Origin: Hydractinia symbiolongicarpus
Taxonomy: Eukaryota; Cnidaria; Hydrozoa; Anthoathecata; Hydractiniidae
Direction of reading: 5' to 3'
DNA length: 64,000 nucleotides
Assembly (NCBI RefSeq): GCF_029227915.1
Contig: NC_079877.1
Location: forward strand, 31,461,851-31,525,850
The position numbers were made by a program, and so were the translations under genes. Below are positions 48,660 through 62,062 of the stretch, piece after piece. The notes below the pieces were generated by a model, which saw nothing but the letters and a program-made list of their open reading frames with translations, was not told the origin of the DNA and searched no databases. Positions within the stretch are counted from its first letter, which is position 1. Every line of letters starts with the position of its first letter.

Positions 48660-51600
48660 ACGCAACCGTTGTAACTCAAACGGATTGACACCGTTAGAAA
48701 GTCAATGAAATGTAGTTTTTGAAACTGTCTCTAGTTCTTCGGCGCGAACTAACGACTAGGATTCGTCCCACAGTAAAAAATGACTTATTTATCTTAATTT
48801 TTTAATAAAGCGCTACCACAGCGCTCAGTGTAATCGCTGAGTTCCAGCAATCATGTCAAATTAAGAAGAATGTTATTCCTTGGAGAACAATTGGCTCATT
48901 TTTCACATTTATAAGGTCACAGTCCAGAATCAGTTCAATTAACTCCCTCAGTAAATCGTTTCATTGTTAAAAGCAATACAACTTAGTAATATCGGAAGAA
49001 AATCACTAAATACATGTTGGTACGAATATGTGACGCAACCGTTGTAACTCAAACGGATTGACACCGTTAGAAAATCAATGAAATGTAGTTTTTGAAACTG
49101 TCTCTATTTCTTCAGCGCGAACTAACGGCTAGGATTGGTCCCACAGTAAAAAAGACTTATTTATCTTAATTTTTTAATAAAGCGCTACCACAGCGCCCAG
49201 TGTAATCGCTGAGTTCCAGCAATCATGTCAAATTAAGAAGAATGTTATTCCTTGGAGAACAATTGGCTCATTTTTCACATTTATAAGGTCACAGTCCAGA
49301 ATCAGTTCAATTAACTCCCTCAGTCAATCGTTTCACTGTTAAAAGCAATACAACTTAGTAATATCGGAAGAAAATCACTAAATACATGTTGGTACGAATA
49401 TGTGACGCAACCGTTGTAACTCAAACGGATTGACACCGTTAGAAAGTCAATGAAATGTAGTTTTTGAAACTGTCTCTATTTCTTCAGCGCAAACTAACGA
49501 CTAGGATTCGTCCCACAGCAAAAAATGACTTATTTATCTTAATTTTTTAATAAAGCGCTACCACAGCGCCCAGTGTAATCGCTGAGTTCCAGCAATCATG
49601 TCAAATTAAGAAGAATGTTATTCCTTGGAGAACAATTGGCTCATTTTTCACATTTATAAGGTCACAGTCCAGAATCAGTTCAATTAACTCCCTCAGTCAA
49701 TCGTTTCACTGTTAAAAGCAATACAACTTAGTAATATCGGAAGAAAATCACTAAATACATGTTGGTACGAATATGTGACGCAACCGTTCTAACTCAAACG
49801 GATTGACACCGTTAGAAAGTCAATGAAATGTAGTTTTTGAAACTGTCTCTATTTCTTCAGCGCGAACTAACGGCTAGGATTGGTCCCACAGTAAAAAATG
49901 ACTGATTTATCTTAATTTTTTAACAAAGCGCTACCACAGAGCCTAATGTAATCGCTGAATTCCAGCAATCATGTCAAATTTAGAAGAATGTTATTCCTTG
50001 AAGACCAATTGGCTCATTTATCACATTTATAAGGTCACAGTCCAGAATCAGTTCAATTAATTCCCACAGTCAATCGTTTCACTGTTAAAAGCAATACAAC
50101 TTAGTAATATCGGAAGAAAATAACTAAATACATGTTGGTGCGAATATGTGACGCAACCGTTGTAACTCAAACCGGTTGACACCGTTTGAAAGTCAATGAA
50201 ATCTAGTAACTGTCTCTATTTCTTCAGCGCAAACTAACGACTAGGATTCTTCCCACAGTAAAAAATGACTTATTTATCTTAATTTTTTAATAAAGCGCTA
50301 CCACACCGCTCAGTGTAATCGCTGAGATCCAGCAATCATGTCAAATTAAGAAGAATGTTATTCCTTGGAGAACAATTGGCTCATTTTTCACATTTTTAAG
50401 GTCACAGTCCAGAATCAGTTCATTTAACTCCCTCAGTCAATCTTTCACTGTTAAAAGCAATACAACTTAGTAATATCGGAAGAAAATCACTAAATACATG
50501 TTGGTACGAATATGTGACGCAACCGTTGTAACTCAAACGGATTGACACCGTTAGAAAATCAATGAAATGTAGTTTTTGAAACTGTCTCTATTTCTTCAGC
50601 GCGAACTAACGGCTAGGATTCGTCCCACAGTAAAAAATGACTTATTTATCTTAATTTTTTAACAAAGCGCTACCACAGGGCCTAGTGTACTCGCTGATTT
50701 CCAGCAATCATGTCAAATTAAGAAGAATGTTATTCCTTCGAGAACAATTGCCTCATTTATCACATTAATAAGGTCACATTCCAGAATCAGTTCAATTAAT
50801 TCCCACAGGCAATCGTTTCACTGTTAAAAGCAATACAACTTAGTGATATCGGAAGAAAATCACTAAATACATGTTGGTACGAATATGTGACGCAACCGTT
50901 GTAACTCAAACGGATTTAAATCGCTAGAAATTCAATGAAATGTAGTCTTTATAACTGTTCTTATTTGTTCAGCGCGTGCTAACGGCCAGGATTGGTCCCA
51001 CAGTAAGAAAAGACTTATTTATCTAAATTTTCAAATAAAGCGCTACCACAGAGCCTAATGTAATCGCTGAATTCCAGCAATCATGTCAAATTAAGAAGAA
51101 TGTTATTCCTTGGAGACCAATTGCCTCATTTATCACATTAATAAGGTCACAGTCCAGAATCAGTTCAATTAATTCCCACAGTCAATCGTTTCACTGTTAA
51201 AAGCAATACAACTTAGTAATATCGGAAGAAAATAACTAAATACATGTTGGTACGAATATGTAACGCAACCGTTGTAACTCACACGGATTGACACCGTTAG
51301 AAAGTCAATGAAATGTAGTTTTTGAAACTGTCTCTATTTTTTAAGCGCAAACTAACGACTAGGATTCGTCCCACAGTAAAAAATGACTTATTTATCTTAA
51401 TTTTTTAATAAAGCGCTACCACAGCGCCCAGTGTAATCGCTGAGTTCCAGCAATCATGTCAAATTAAAAAGAATGTTATTCCTTGGAGAACAGTTGGCTC
51501 ATTTTTCACATATATAAGGTCACAGTCCAGAATCAGTTCAATTAACTCCCTCAGTCAATCTTTTTACTGTTAAAAGCAATACAACTTAGTAATATCGGAA

Positions 51601-52492
51601 GAAAATCACTTAATACATGTTGGTACGAATATGTGACGCAACCGTTGTAACTCAAACGGATTGACACCGTTAGAAAGTCAATGAAATGTAGTTTTTGAAA
51701 CTGTCTCTATTTCTTCGGCGCGAACTAACGACTAGGATTCGTCCCACAGTAAAAAATGACTTATTTATCTTAATTTTTTAATAAAGCGCTACCACAGCGC
51801 TCAGTGTAATCGCTGAGTTCCAGCAATCATGTCAAATTAAGAAGAATGTTATTCCTTGGAGAACAATTGGCTCATTTTTCACATTTAAAAGGTCACAGTC
51901 CAGAATCAGTTCAATTAACTCCCTCAGTAAATCGTTTCACTGTTAAAAGCAATACAACTTAGTAATATCGGAAGAAAATCACTAAATACATGTTGGTACG
52001 AATATGTGACGCAACCGTTGTAACTCAAACGGATTGACACCGTTAGAAAATCAATGAAATGTAGTTTTTGAAACTTTCTCTATTTCTTCAGCGCGAACTA
52101 ACGGCTAGGATTGGTCCCACAATAAAAAAGACTTATTTATCTTAATTTTTTAATAAAGCGCTACCACAGCGCCCAGTGTAATCGCTGAGTTCCAGCAATC
52201 ATGTCAAATTAAGAAGAATGTTATTCCTTGGAGAACAATTGGCTCATTTTTCACATTTATAAGGTCACAGTCCAGAATCAGTTCAATTAACTCCCTCAGT
52301 CAATCGTTTCACTGTTAAAAGCAATACAACTTAGTAATATCGGAAGAAAATCACTAAATACATGTTGGTACGAATATGTGACGCAACCGTTGTAACTCAA
52401 ACGGATTGACACCGTTAGAAAGTCAATGAAATGTAGTTTTTGAAACTGTCTCTATTTCTTCAGCGCAAACTAACGACTAGGATTCGTCCCAC

Positions 52493-52530
52493 AGCAAAAA
52501 ATGACTTATTTATCTTAATTTTTTAATAAA
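52493..52530. other. Paired A-tract/T-tract, probable bent-DNA segment of the monomer
   Basis: An A6 run, 17 bases of AT-rich sequence, then a T6 run lie just before the GC-rich hairpin; the tract centres are about two helical turns apart. The arrangement is kept in most units, with small changes such as tttttagtaaag or ttctttaataaag. Phased A-tracts bend DNA and are common in satellites. The bend itself is inferred. Confidence 0.5.
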
Positions 52531-52545
52531 GCGCTACCACAGCGC
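52531..52545. other. Short GC-rich hairpin present in most monomers
   Basis: GCGCT, five bases ACCAC, then AGCGC: a perfect 5-bp stem with a 5-base loop, at monomer position 151-165. It is the most GC-rich point of an AT-rich unit and sits directly after the T6 tract. Many units keep it. Others break the stem, for example gcactaccacagagcc (type B), gctatcacag (H) or ctaccagagcgcc (Q). Such a site could be a protein-binding or cruciform element, but nothing in the sequence proves a function. Confidence 0.6.
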
Positions 52546-54981
52546 CCAGTGTAATCGCTGAGTTCCAGCAATCATGTCAAATTAAGAAGAATGTTATTCC
52601 TTGGAGAACAATCGGCTCATTTTTCACATTTATAAGGTCACAGTCCAGAATCAGTTCAATTAACTCCCTCAGTAAATCGTTTCACTGTTAAAAGCAATAC
52701 AACTTAGTAATATCGGAAGAAAATCACTAAATACATGTTGGTACGAATATGTGACGCAACAGTTGTAACTCAAACGGATTGACACCGTTAGAAAATCAAT
52801 GAAATGTAGTTTTTGAAACTGTCTCTATTTCTTCAGCGCGAACTAACGGCTAGGATTGGTCCCACAGTAAAAAAGACTTATTTATCTTAATTTTTTAATA
52901 AAGCGCTACCACAGCGCCCAGTGTAATCGCTGAGTTCCAGCAATCATGTCAAATTAAGAAGAATGTGATTCCTTGGAGAACAATTGGCTCATTTTTCACA
53001 TTTATAAGGTCACAGTCCAGAATCAGTTCAATTAACTCCCTCAGTCAATCGTTTCACTGTTAAAAGCAATACAACTTAGTAATATCGGAAGAAAATCACT
53101 AAATACATGTTGGTACGACTATGTGACGCAACCGTTGTAACTCAAACGGATTGACACCGTTAGAAAGTCAATGAAATGTAGTTTTTGAAACTGTCTCTAT
53201 TTCTTCAGCGCAAACTAACGACTAGGATTCGTCCCACAGCAAAAAATGACTTATTTATCTTAATTTTTTAATAAAGCGCTACCACAGCGCCCAGTGTAAT
53301 CGCTGAGTTCCAGCAATCATGTCAAATTTAGAAGAATGTTATTCCTTGGAGAACAATTGGCTTATTTTTCACATTTATAAGGTCACAGTCCAGAATCAGT
53401 TCAATTAACTCCCTCAGTCAATCGTTTCACTGTTAAAAGCAATACAACTTAGTAATATCGGAAGAAAATCACTAAATACATGTTGGTACGAATATGTGAC
53501 GCAACCGTTGTAACTCAAACGGATTGACACCGTTAGAAAGTCAATGAAATGTAGTTTTTGAAACTGTCTCCATTTCTTCAGCGCGAACTAACGGCTAGGA
53601 TTGGTCCCACAGTAAAAAATGACTGATTTATCTTAATTTTTTAACAAAGCGGTACCACAGAGCCTAATGTAATCGCTGAATTCCAGCAATCATGTCAAAT
53701 TTAGAAGAATGTTATTCCTTGAAGACCAATTGGCTCATTTATCACATTTATAAGGTCACAATCCAGAATCAGTTCAATTAATTCCCACAGTCAATCGTTT
53801 CACTGTTAAAAGCAATACAACTTAGTAATATCGGAAGAAAATAACTAAATACATGTTGGTGCGAATATGTGACGCAACCGTTGTAACTCAAACCGGTTGA
53901 CACCGTTAGAAAGTCAATGAAATCTAGTAACTGTCTCTATTTCTTCAGCGCAAACTAACGACTAGGATTCTTCCCACAGTAAAAAATGACTTATTTATCT
54001 TAATTTTTTAATAAAGCGCTACCACACCGCTCAGTGTAATCGCTGAGTTCCAGCAATCATGTCAAATTAAGAAGAATGTTATTCCTTGGAGAACAATTGG
54101 CTCATTTTTCACATTTTTAAAGTCATAGTCCAGAATCAGTTCATTTAACTCCCTCAGTCAATCTTTCACTGTTAAAAGCTATACAACTTAGTAATATCGG
54201 AAGAAAATCACTAAATACATGTTGGTACGAATATGTGACGCAACCGTTGTAACTCAAACGGATTGACACCGTTAGAAAATCAATGAAATGTAGTTTTTGA
54301 AACTGTCTCTATTTCTTCAGCGCGAACTAACGGCTAGGATTCGTCCACAGTAAAAAATGACTTATTTATCTTAATTTTTTAATAAAGCGCTACCACAGCG
54401 CCCAGTGAAATCGCTGAGTTCCAGCAATCATGTCAAATTAAGAAGAATGTTATTCCTTGGAGAACAATTGGCTCATTTTTCACATTTTTAAGGTCACAGT
54501 CCAGAATCAGTTCAATTAACTCCCTCAGTCAATCTTTCACTGTTAAAAGCAATACAACTTAGTAATATCGGAAGAAAATCACTAAATACATGTTTGTACG
54601 AATGTGTGACGCAACCGTTGTAACTCAAACGGATTGACACCGTTAGAAAGTCAATGAAATGTAGTTTTTGAAACTGTCTTTATTTCTTCAGCTCGAACTA
54701 ACGGCTAGGATTGGTCCCACAGTAAAAAATGACTTATTTATCTTAAATTTTTAATAAAGCGCTACCACAGAGCCTAGTGTACTCGCTGATTTCCAGCAAT
54801 CATGTCAAATTAAGAAGAATGTTATTCCTTCGAGACCAATTGCCTCATTTATCACATTAATAAGGTCACAGTCCAGAATCAGTTCAATTAATTCCCACAG
54901 GCAATCGTTTCACTGTTAAAAGCAATACAACTTAGTAATATCGGAAGAAAATAACTAAATACATGTTGGTACGAATATGTG

Positions 54982-56475
54982 ACGCAACCGTTGTAACTCA
55001 CACGGATTGACACCGTTAGAAAGTCAATGAAATGTAGTTTTTGAAACTGTCTCTATTTTTTAAGCGCAAACTAACGACTAGGATTCGTCCCACAGTAAAA
55101 AAATGACTTATTTATCTTAATTCTTTAATAAAGCGCTACCACAGCGCCCAGTGTAATCGCTGAGTTCCAGCAATCATGTCAAATTAAGAAGAATGTTATT
55201 CCTTGGAGAACAGTTGGCTCATTTTTCACATATATAAGGTCACAGTCCAGAATCAGTTCAATTAACTCCCTCAGTCAATCTTTTTACTGTTAAAAGCAAT
55301 ACAACTTAGTAATATCGGAAGAAAATCACTTAATACATGTTGGTACGAATATGTGACGCAACCGTTGTAACTCAAACGGATTGACACCGTTAGAAAGTCA
55401 ATGAAATGTAGTTTTTGAAACTGTCTCTATTTCTTCGGCGCGAACTAACGACTAGGATTCGTCCCACAGTAAAAAATGACTTATTTATCTTAATTTTTTA
55501 ATAAAGCGCTACCACAGCGCTCAGTGTAATCGCTGAGTTCCAGCAATCATGTCAAATTAAGAAGAATGTTATTCCTTGGAGAACAATTGGCTCATTTTTC
55601 ACATTTATAAGGTCACAGTCCAGAATCAGTTCAATTAACTCCCTCAGTCAATCGTTTCACTGTTAAAAGCAATACAACTTAGTAATATCGGAAGAAAATA
55701 ACTAAATACATGTTGGTACGAATATGTGACGCAACCGTTGTAACTCACACGGATTGACACCGTTAGAAAGTCAATGAAATGTAGTTTTTGAAACTGTCTC
55801 TATTTTTTAAGCGCAAACTAACGACTAGGATTCGTCCCACAGTAAAAAAATGACTTATTTATCTTAATTTTTTAATAAAGCGCTACCACAGCGCCCAGTG
55901 TAATCGCTGAGTTCCAGCAATCATGTCAAATTAAGAAGAATGTTATTCCTTGGAGAACAGTTGGCTCATTTTTCACATATATAAGGTCACAGTCCAGAAT
56001 CAGTTCAATTAACTCCCTCAGTCAATCTTTTTACTGTTAAAAGCAATACAACTTAGTAATATCGGAAGAAAATCACTTAATACATGTTGGTACGAATATG
56101 TGACGCAACCGTTGTAACTCAAACGGATTGACACCGTTAGAAAGTCAATGAAATGTAGTTTTTGAAACTGTCTCTATTTCTTCGGCGCGAACTAACGACT
56201 AGGATTCGTCCCACAGTAAAAAATGACTTATTTATCTTAATTTTTTAATAAAGCGCTACCACAGCGCTCAGTGTAATCGCTGAGTTCCAGCAATCATGTC
56301 AAATTAAGAAGAATGTTATTCCTTGGAGAACAATTGGCTCATTTTTCACATTTATAAGGTCACAGTCCAGAATCAGTTCAATTAACTCCCTCAGTCAATC
56401 GTTTCACTGTTAAAAGCAATACAACTTAGTAATATCGGAAGAAAATCACTAAATACATGTTGGTACGAATATGTG
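54982..56475 (+). repeat. Two-monomer tandem duplication (747 bp)
   Basis: Units 54982 and 55356 are repeated as 55729 and 56103, 747 bp apart. Both first units share the O head (ctcacacgg, ttttttaagcgc) and a distinctive extra A (seven As in cagtaaaaaaatgac); both second units have cttcggcgcg. They differ at ttctttaat against ttttttaat. Confidence 0.87.
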
Positions 56476-58332
56476 ACGCAACCGTTGTAACTCAAACGGA
56501 TTGACACCGTTAGAAAGTCAATGAAATGTAGTTTTTGAAACTGTCTCTATTTCTTCAGCGCAAACTAACGACTAGGATTCGTCCCACAGCAAAAAATGAC
56601 TTATTTATCTTAATTTTTTAATAAAGCGCTACCACAGCGCCCAGTGTAATCGCTGAGTTCCAGCAATCATGTCAAATTAAGAAGAATGTTATTCCTTGGA
56701 GAACAATTGGCTCATTTTTCACATTTATAAGGTCACAGTCCAGAATCAGTTCAATTAACTCCCTCAGTCAATCGTTTCACTGTTAAAAGCAATACAACTT
56801 TGTAATATCGGAAGAAAATCACTAAATACATGTTGGTATGAATATGTGACGCAACCGTTCCAACTCAAACGGATTGACACCGTTAGAAAGTCAATGAAAT
56901 GTAGTTTTTGAAACTGTCTCTATTTCTTCAGCGCGAACTAACGGCTAGGATTGGTCCCACAGTAAAAAATGACTGATTTATCTTAATTTTTTAACAAAGC
57001 GCTACCACAGAGCCTAATGTAATCGCTGAATTCCAGCAATCATGTCAAATTTAGAAGAATGTTATTCCTTGAAGACCAATTGGCTCATTTATTACATTTA
57101 TAAGGTCACAGTCCAGAATCAGTTCAATTAATTCCCACAGTCAATCGTTTCACTGGTAAAAGCAATACAACTTAGTAATATCGGAAGAAAATAACTAAAT
57201 ACATGTTGGTGCGAATATGTGACGCAACCGTTGTAACTCAAACCGGTTGACACCGTTAGAAAGTCAATGAAATCTAGTAACTGTCTCTATTTCTTCAGCG
57301 CAAACTAACGACTAGGATTCTTCCCACAGTAAAAAATGACTTATTTATCTTAATTTTTTAATAAAGCGCTACCACACCGCTCAGTGTAATCGCTGAGTTC
57401 CAGCAATCATGTCAAATTAAGAAGAATGTTATTCCTTGGAGAACAATTGGCTCATTTTTCACTTTTTTAAGGTCACAGTCCGGAATCAGTTCATTTAACT
57501 CCCTCAGTCAATCTTTCACTGTTAAAAGCAATACAACTTAGTAATATCGGAAGAAAATCACTAAATACATGTTGGTACGAATATGTGACGCAACCGTTGT
57601 AACTCAAACGGATTGACACCGTTAGAAAATCAATGAAATGTAGTTTTTGAAACTGTCTCTATTTCTTCAGCGCGAACTAACGGCTAGGATTCGTCCCACA
57701 GTAAAAAATGACTTATTTATCTTAATTTTTTAATAAAGCGCTACCACAGCGCCCAGTGAAATCGCTGAGTTCCAGCAATCATGTCAAATTAAGAAGAATG
57801 TTATTCCTTGGAGAACAATTGGCTCATTTTTCACATTTTTAAGGTCACAGTCCAGAATCAGTTCAATTAACTCCCTCAGTCAATCTTTCACTGTTAAAAG
57901 CAATACAACTTAGTAATATCGGAAGAAAATCACTAAATACATGTTGGTACGAATGTGTGACGCAACCGTTGTAACTCAAACGGATTGACACCGTTAGAAA
58001 GTCAATGAAATGTAGTTTTTGAAACTGTCTTTATTTCTTCAGCTCGAACTAACGGCTAGGATTGGTCCCACAGTAAAAAATGACTTATTTATCTTAATTT
58101 TTTAACAAAGCGCTACCACAGGGCCTAGTGTACTCGCTGATTTCCAGCAATCATGTCAAATTAAGAAGAATGTTATTCCTTCGAGAACAATTGCCTCATT
58201 TATCACATTAATAAGGTCACATTCCAGAATCAGTTCAATTAATTCCCACAGGCAATCGTTTCACTGTTAAAAGCAATACAACTTAGTGATATCGGAAGAA
58301 AATCACTAAATACATGTTGGTACGAATATGTG
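56476..58332 (+). repeat. Five monomers related to the segmental duplication
   Basis: Starts are 56476, 56849 (ccgttccaactc), 57222 (P), 57588 and 57960. The order matches 49405-50889 and 53499-54981. The last unit joins the head of the 54609 kind (gaatgtgtg, cagctcgaac) to the body of the 50517 kind (cagggcctagtgtactc), so it is another in-phase hybrid. Confidence 0.8.
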
Positions 58333-61300
58333 ACGCAACCGTTGTAACTCAAACGGAATGACACCGTTAGAAAGTCAATGAAATGTATTTTTTGAAACTG
58401 TCTCTATTTCTTCAGCGCGAACTAACGACTAGGATTCGTCCCACAGTAAAAAATGACTTATTTATCTTAATTTTTTAATAAAGCGCTACCACAGCGCCCA
58501 GTATAATCGCTGAGTTCCAGCAATCATGTCAAATTAAGAAGAATGTTATTCCTTGGAGAACAATTGGCTCATTTTTCACATTTATAAGGTCACAGTCCAG
58601 AATCAGTTCAATTAACTCCCTCAGTAAATCGTTTCACTGTTAAAAGCAATACAACTTAGTGATATCGGAAGAAAATCACTAAATACATGTTGGTACGAAT
58701 ATGTGACGCAACCGTTGTAACTCAAACGGATTGACACCGTTAGAAAGTCAATGAAATGTAGTTTTTAAAACTGTCTCCATTTCTTCAGCGCGAACTAACG
58801 ACTAGGATTCGTCCCACAGTAAAAAATGACTTATTTATCTTAAGTTTTTAATAAAGCGCTACCACAGCGCCCAGTGTAATCGCTGAGTTCCAGCAATCAT
58901 GTCAAATTAAGAAGAATGTTATTCCTTGGAGAACAATTGGCTCATTTTTCACATTTATAAGGTCACAGTCCAGAATCAGTTCAATTAACTCCCTCAGTAA
59001 ATCGTTTCACTGTTAAAAGCAATACAACTTAGTAATATCGGAAGAAAATCACTAAATACATGTTGGTACGAATATGTGACGCAACCGTTGTAACTCAAAC
59101 GGATTGACACCGTTAGAAAATCAATGAAATGTAGTTTTTGAAACTGTCTCGATTTCTTCAGCGCGAACTAAGGACTAGAATTCGTCCCACAGTAAAAAAT
59201 GACTTATTTATCTTAATTTTATAATAAAGCGCTACCACAGCGCCCAGTGTAATCGCTGATTTCCAGCAATCATGTCAAATTAAGAAGAATGTTATTCCTT
59301 CGAGAACAATTGCCTCATTTATCACATTAATAAGGTCACATTCCAGAATCAGTTCAATTAATTCCCACAGGCAATCGTTTCACTGTTAAAAGCAATACAA
59401 CTTAGTGATATCGGAAGAAAATCACTAAATACATGTTGGTACGAATATGTGACGCAACCGTTGTAACTCAAACGGATTGACACCGTTAGAAAGTCAATGA
59501 AATTTAGTTTTTGAAACTGTCTCTATTTCTTCAGCGCGAACTAACGACTAGGATTCGTCCCACAGTAAAAAATGACTTATTTATCTTAATTTTTTAATAA
59601 AGCGCTACCACAGCGCCCAGTGTAATCGCTGAGTTCCAGCAATCATGTCATATTAAGAAGAATGTTATTCCTTGGAGAACAATTGGCTCATTTTTCACAT
59701 TTATAAGGTCACAGTCCAGAATCAGTTCAATTAACTCCCTTAGTAAATCGTTTCACTGTTAAAAGCAATACAACTTAGTGATATCGGAAGAAAATCACTA
59801 AATACATGTTGGTACGAATATGTGACGCAACCGTTGTAACTCAAACGGATTGACACCGTTAGAAAGTCAATGAAATGTAGTTTTTGAAACTGTCTCTATT
59901 TCTTCAGCGCGAACTAACGACTAGGATTCGTCCCACAGTAAAAAATGACTTATTTATCTTAAGTTTTTAATAAAGCGCTACCACAGCGCCCAGTGTAATC
60001 GCTGAGTTCCAGCAATCATGTCAAATTAAGAAGAATGTTATTCCTTGGAGAACAATTGGCTCATTTTTCACATTTATAAGGTCACAGTCCAGAATCAGTT
60101 CAATTAACACCCTCAGTAAATCGTTTCACTGTTAAAAACAATACAACTTAGTAATATCGGAAGAAAATCACTAAATACATGTTGGTACGAATATGTGACG
60201 CAACCGTTGTAACTCAAACGGATTGACACCGTTAGAAAATCAATGAAATGTAGTTTTTGAAACTGTCTCTATTTCTTCAGCGCGAACTAACGGCTAGGAT
60301 TGGTCCCACAGTAAAAAATGACTTATTTATCTTAATTTTTTAACAAAGTGCTACCACAGGGCCTAGTGTACTCGCTGATTTCCAGCAATCATGTCAAATT
60401 AAGAAGAATGTTATTCCTTGGAGAACAATTGCCCCATTTATCTCATTAATAAGGTCACAGTCCAGAATCAGTTCAATTAATTCCCACAGGCAATCGTTTC
60501 ACTGTTAAAAGCAATACAACTTAGTGATATCGGATGAAAAATAACTAAATACATGTTGGTACGAATATGTGACGCAACCGTTGTAACTCAAACGGATTGA
60601 CACCGTTAGAAAATCAATGAAATGTAGTTTTTGAAACTGTCTCGATTTCTTCAGCGCGAACTAAGGACTAGAATTCGTCCCACAGTAAAAAATGACTTAT
60701 TTATCTTAATTTTATAATAAAGCGCTACCACAGCGCCCAGTGTAATCGCTGAGTTTCAGCAATCATGTCAAATTAAGAAGAATGTTATTCCTTGGAGAAC
60801 AACTGGCTCATTTTTCACATTTATAAGGTCACAGTCCAGAATCAGTTCAATTAACTCCCTCAGTCAATCGTTTCACTGTTAAAAGCAATACAACTTAGTA
60901 ATATCGGAAGAAAATCACTAAATACATGTTGGTACGAATATGTAACGCAACCGTTGTAACTCAAACGGATTGACACCGTTAGAAAGTCAATGAAATGTAG
61001 TTTTTGAAACTGTCTCTATTTCTTCAGCGCAAACTAACGACTAGGATTCGTCCCACAGTAAAAAATGACTTATTTATCTTAATTTTCTGATAAAGCGCTA
61101 CCACAGCGCCCAGTGTAATCGCTGAGTTCCAGCAATCATGTCAAATTAAGAAGAATGTTATTCCTTGGAGAACAATTGGCTCATTTTTCACATTTATAAG
61201 GTCACAGTCCAGAATCAGTTCAATTAACTCCCTCAGTTAATCGTTTCACTGTTAAAAGCAATACAACTTAGTAATATCGGAAGAAAATCACTAAATACAT

Positions 61301-62062
61301 GTTGGTACGAATATATGACGCAACCGTTGTAACTCAAACGGATTGACACCGTTAGAAAGTCAATGAAATGTAGTTATTGAAACTGTCTCTATTTCTTCAG
61401 CGCAAACTAACGACTAGGATTCGTCCCACAGTAAAAAATGACTTATTTATCTTAATTTCTTAATAAAGCGCTACCACAGCGCCCAGTGTAATCGCTGAGT
61501 TCCAGCAATCATGTCAAATTAAGAAGAATGTTATTCCTTGGAGAACAATTGGCTCATTTTTCACATTTTTAAGGTCACAGTCCAGAATCAGTTCAATTAA
61601 CTCCCTCAGTCAATCTTTCACTGTTAAAAGCAATACAACTTAGTAATATCGGAAGAAAATCACTAAATACATGTTGGTACGAATGTGTGACGCAACCGTT
61701 GTAACTCAAACGGATTGACACCGTTAGAAAGTCAATGAAATGTAGTTTTTGAAACTGTCTGTATTTCTTCAGCGTAAACTAACGACTAGGATTCGTCCCA
61801 CAGTAAAAAATGACTTATTTATCTTAATTTTTTAATAAAGCGCTACCACAGCGCCCAGTGTAATCGCTGAGTTCCAGCAATCATGTCAAATTAAGAAGAA
61901 TGTTATTCCTTGGAGAACAATTGGCTCATTTTTCACATTTATAAGGTCACAGTCCAGAATCAGTTCAATTAATTCCCTTAGGCAATCGTTTCACTGTTAA
62001 AAGCAATACAACTTAGTGATATCAGAAGAAAATCACTAAATACATGTTGGTACGAATATGTG
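58333..62062 (+). repeat. Ten-unit HOR, copy 1, 3,730 bp
   Basis: Starts are 58333, 58706, 59079, 59452, 59825, 60198, 60572, 60945, 61318 and 61690. Each of the first six recurs exactly 3,730 bp later. Marks shared by both copies: ttaagtttttaat (58706/62436), the gtctcgatttcttc and actagaattcg unit with tccttcgagaac in its tail (59079/62809), and ctcccttagtaaatcg (59825/63555 region). Units here are closer to the consensus and to each other than those at the left of the window. Confidence 0.88.

Larger units (their letters stand above)
52381..52753 (+). repeat. Representative monomer (373 bp)
   Basis: This unit is close to the consensus and serves as reference. Hand count gives 135 G+C in 373 bp (36%) and 14 CpG, about what base composition predicts. 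From the start it holds: the start motif acgcaaccgttg; a CCGTT/AACGG-rich stretch (1-35); a variable zone (55-105); an A6 tract and a T6 tract around 113-145; the hairpin GCGCT-ACCAC-AGCGC at 151-165; ccagcaatcatg near 184; a second variable zone (200-295); tttcactgttaaaagc near 300; and the tail tacatgttggtacgaatatg. Reading the six frames from the start, each meets a stop within the unit (for example taa at 13-15 in the first forward frame), so the array cannot encode a long repeat protein. The length is twice 186 bp, compatible with two nucleosomes per unit, which is inference only. Confidence 0.95.
52381..53125 (+). repeat. One-monomer gain in distal copy
   Basis: The proximal copy reads 41626, 41998, 42371. 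The distal copy reads 52009, 52381, 52754, 53126, so one unit of 372 bp is extra. Unit 52754 resembles 52009 in its body (cagtaaaaaagac, gaaaatcaatg), but its tail has the cgactatgtg mark that ends unit 41998 in the proximal copy. It carries two private changes: acgcaacagttg and aatgtgattcc. Confidence 0.8.
44227..54981 (+). repeat. Large segmental duplication, distal copy
   Basis: This is the tandem copy of the preceding 10 kb. It starts with Q unit 44227 and K unit 44600, then runs straight into L unit 44972 without any inversion. Offsets to the proximal copy step from 8,905 (44,972-46,809) to 10,383 (48,287-52,381) and 10,755 (53,126-54,982). The steps equal 1,478 bp (four monomers) and 372 bp (one monomer) gained here. 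Small differences include cacaataaaaaag against cacagtaaaaaag and the 51263 unit start gtaacgcaacc. The copy ends where 54982 begins with a type O head, whereas the proximal copy is followed by Q at 44227. Confidence 0.9.
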
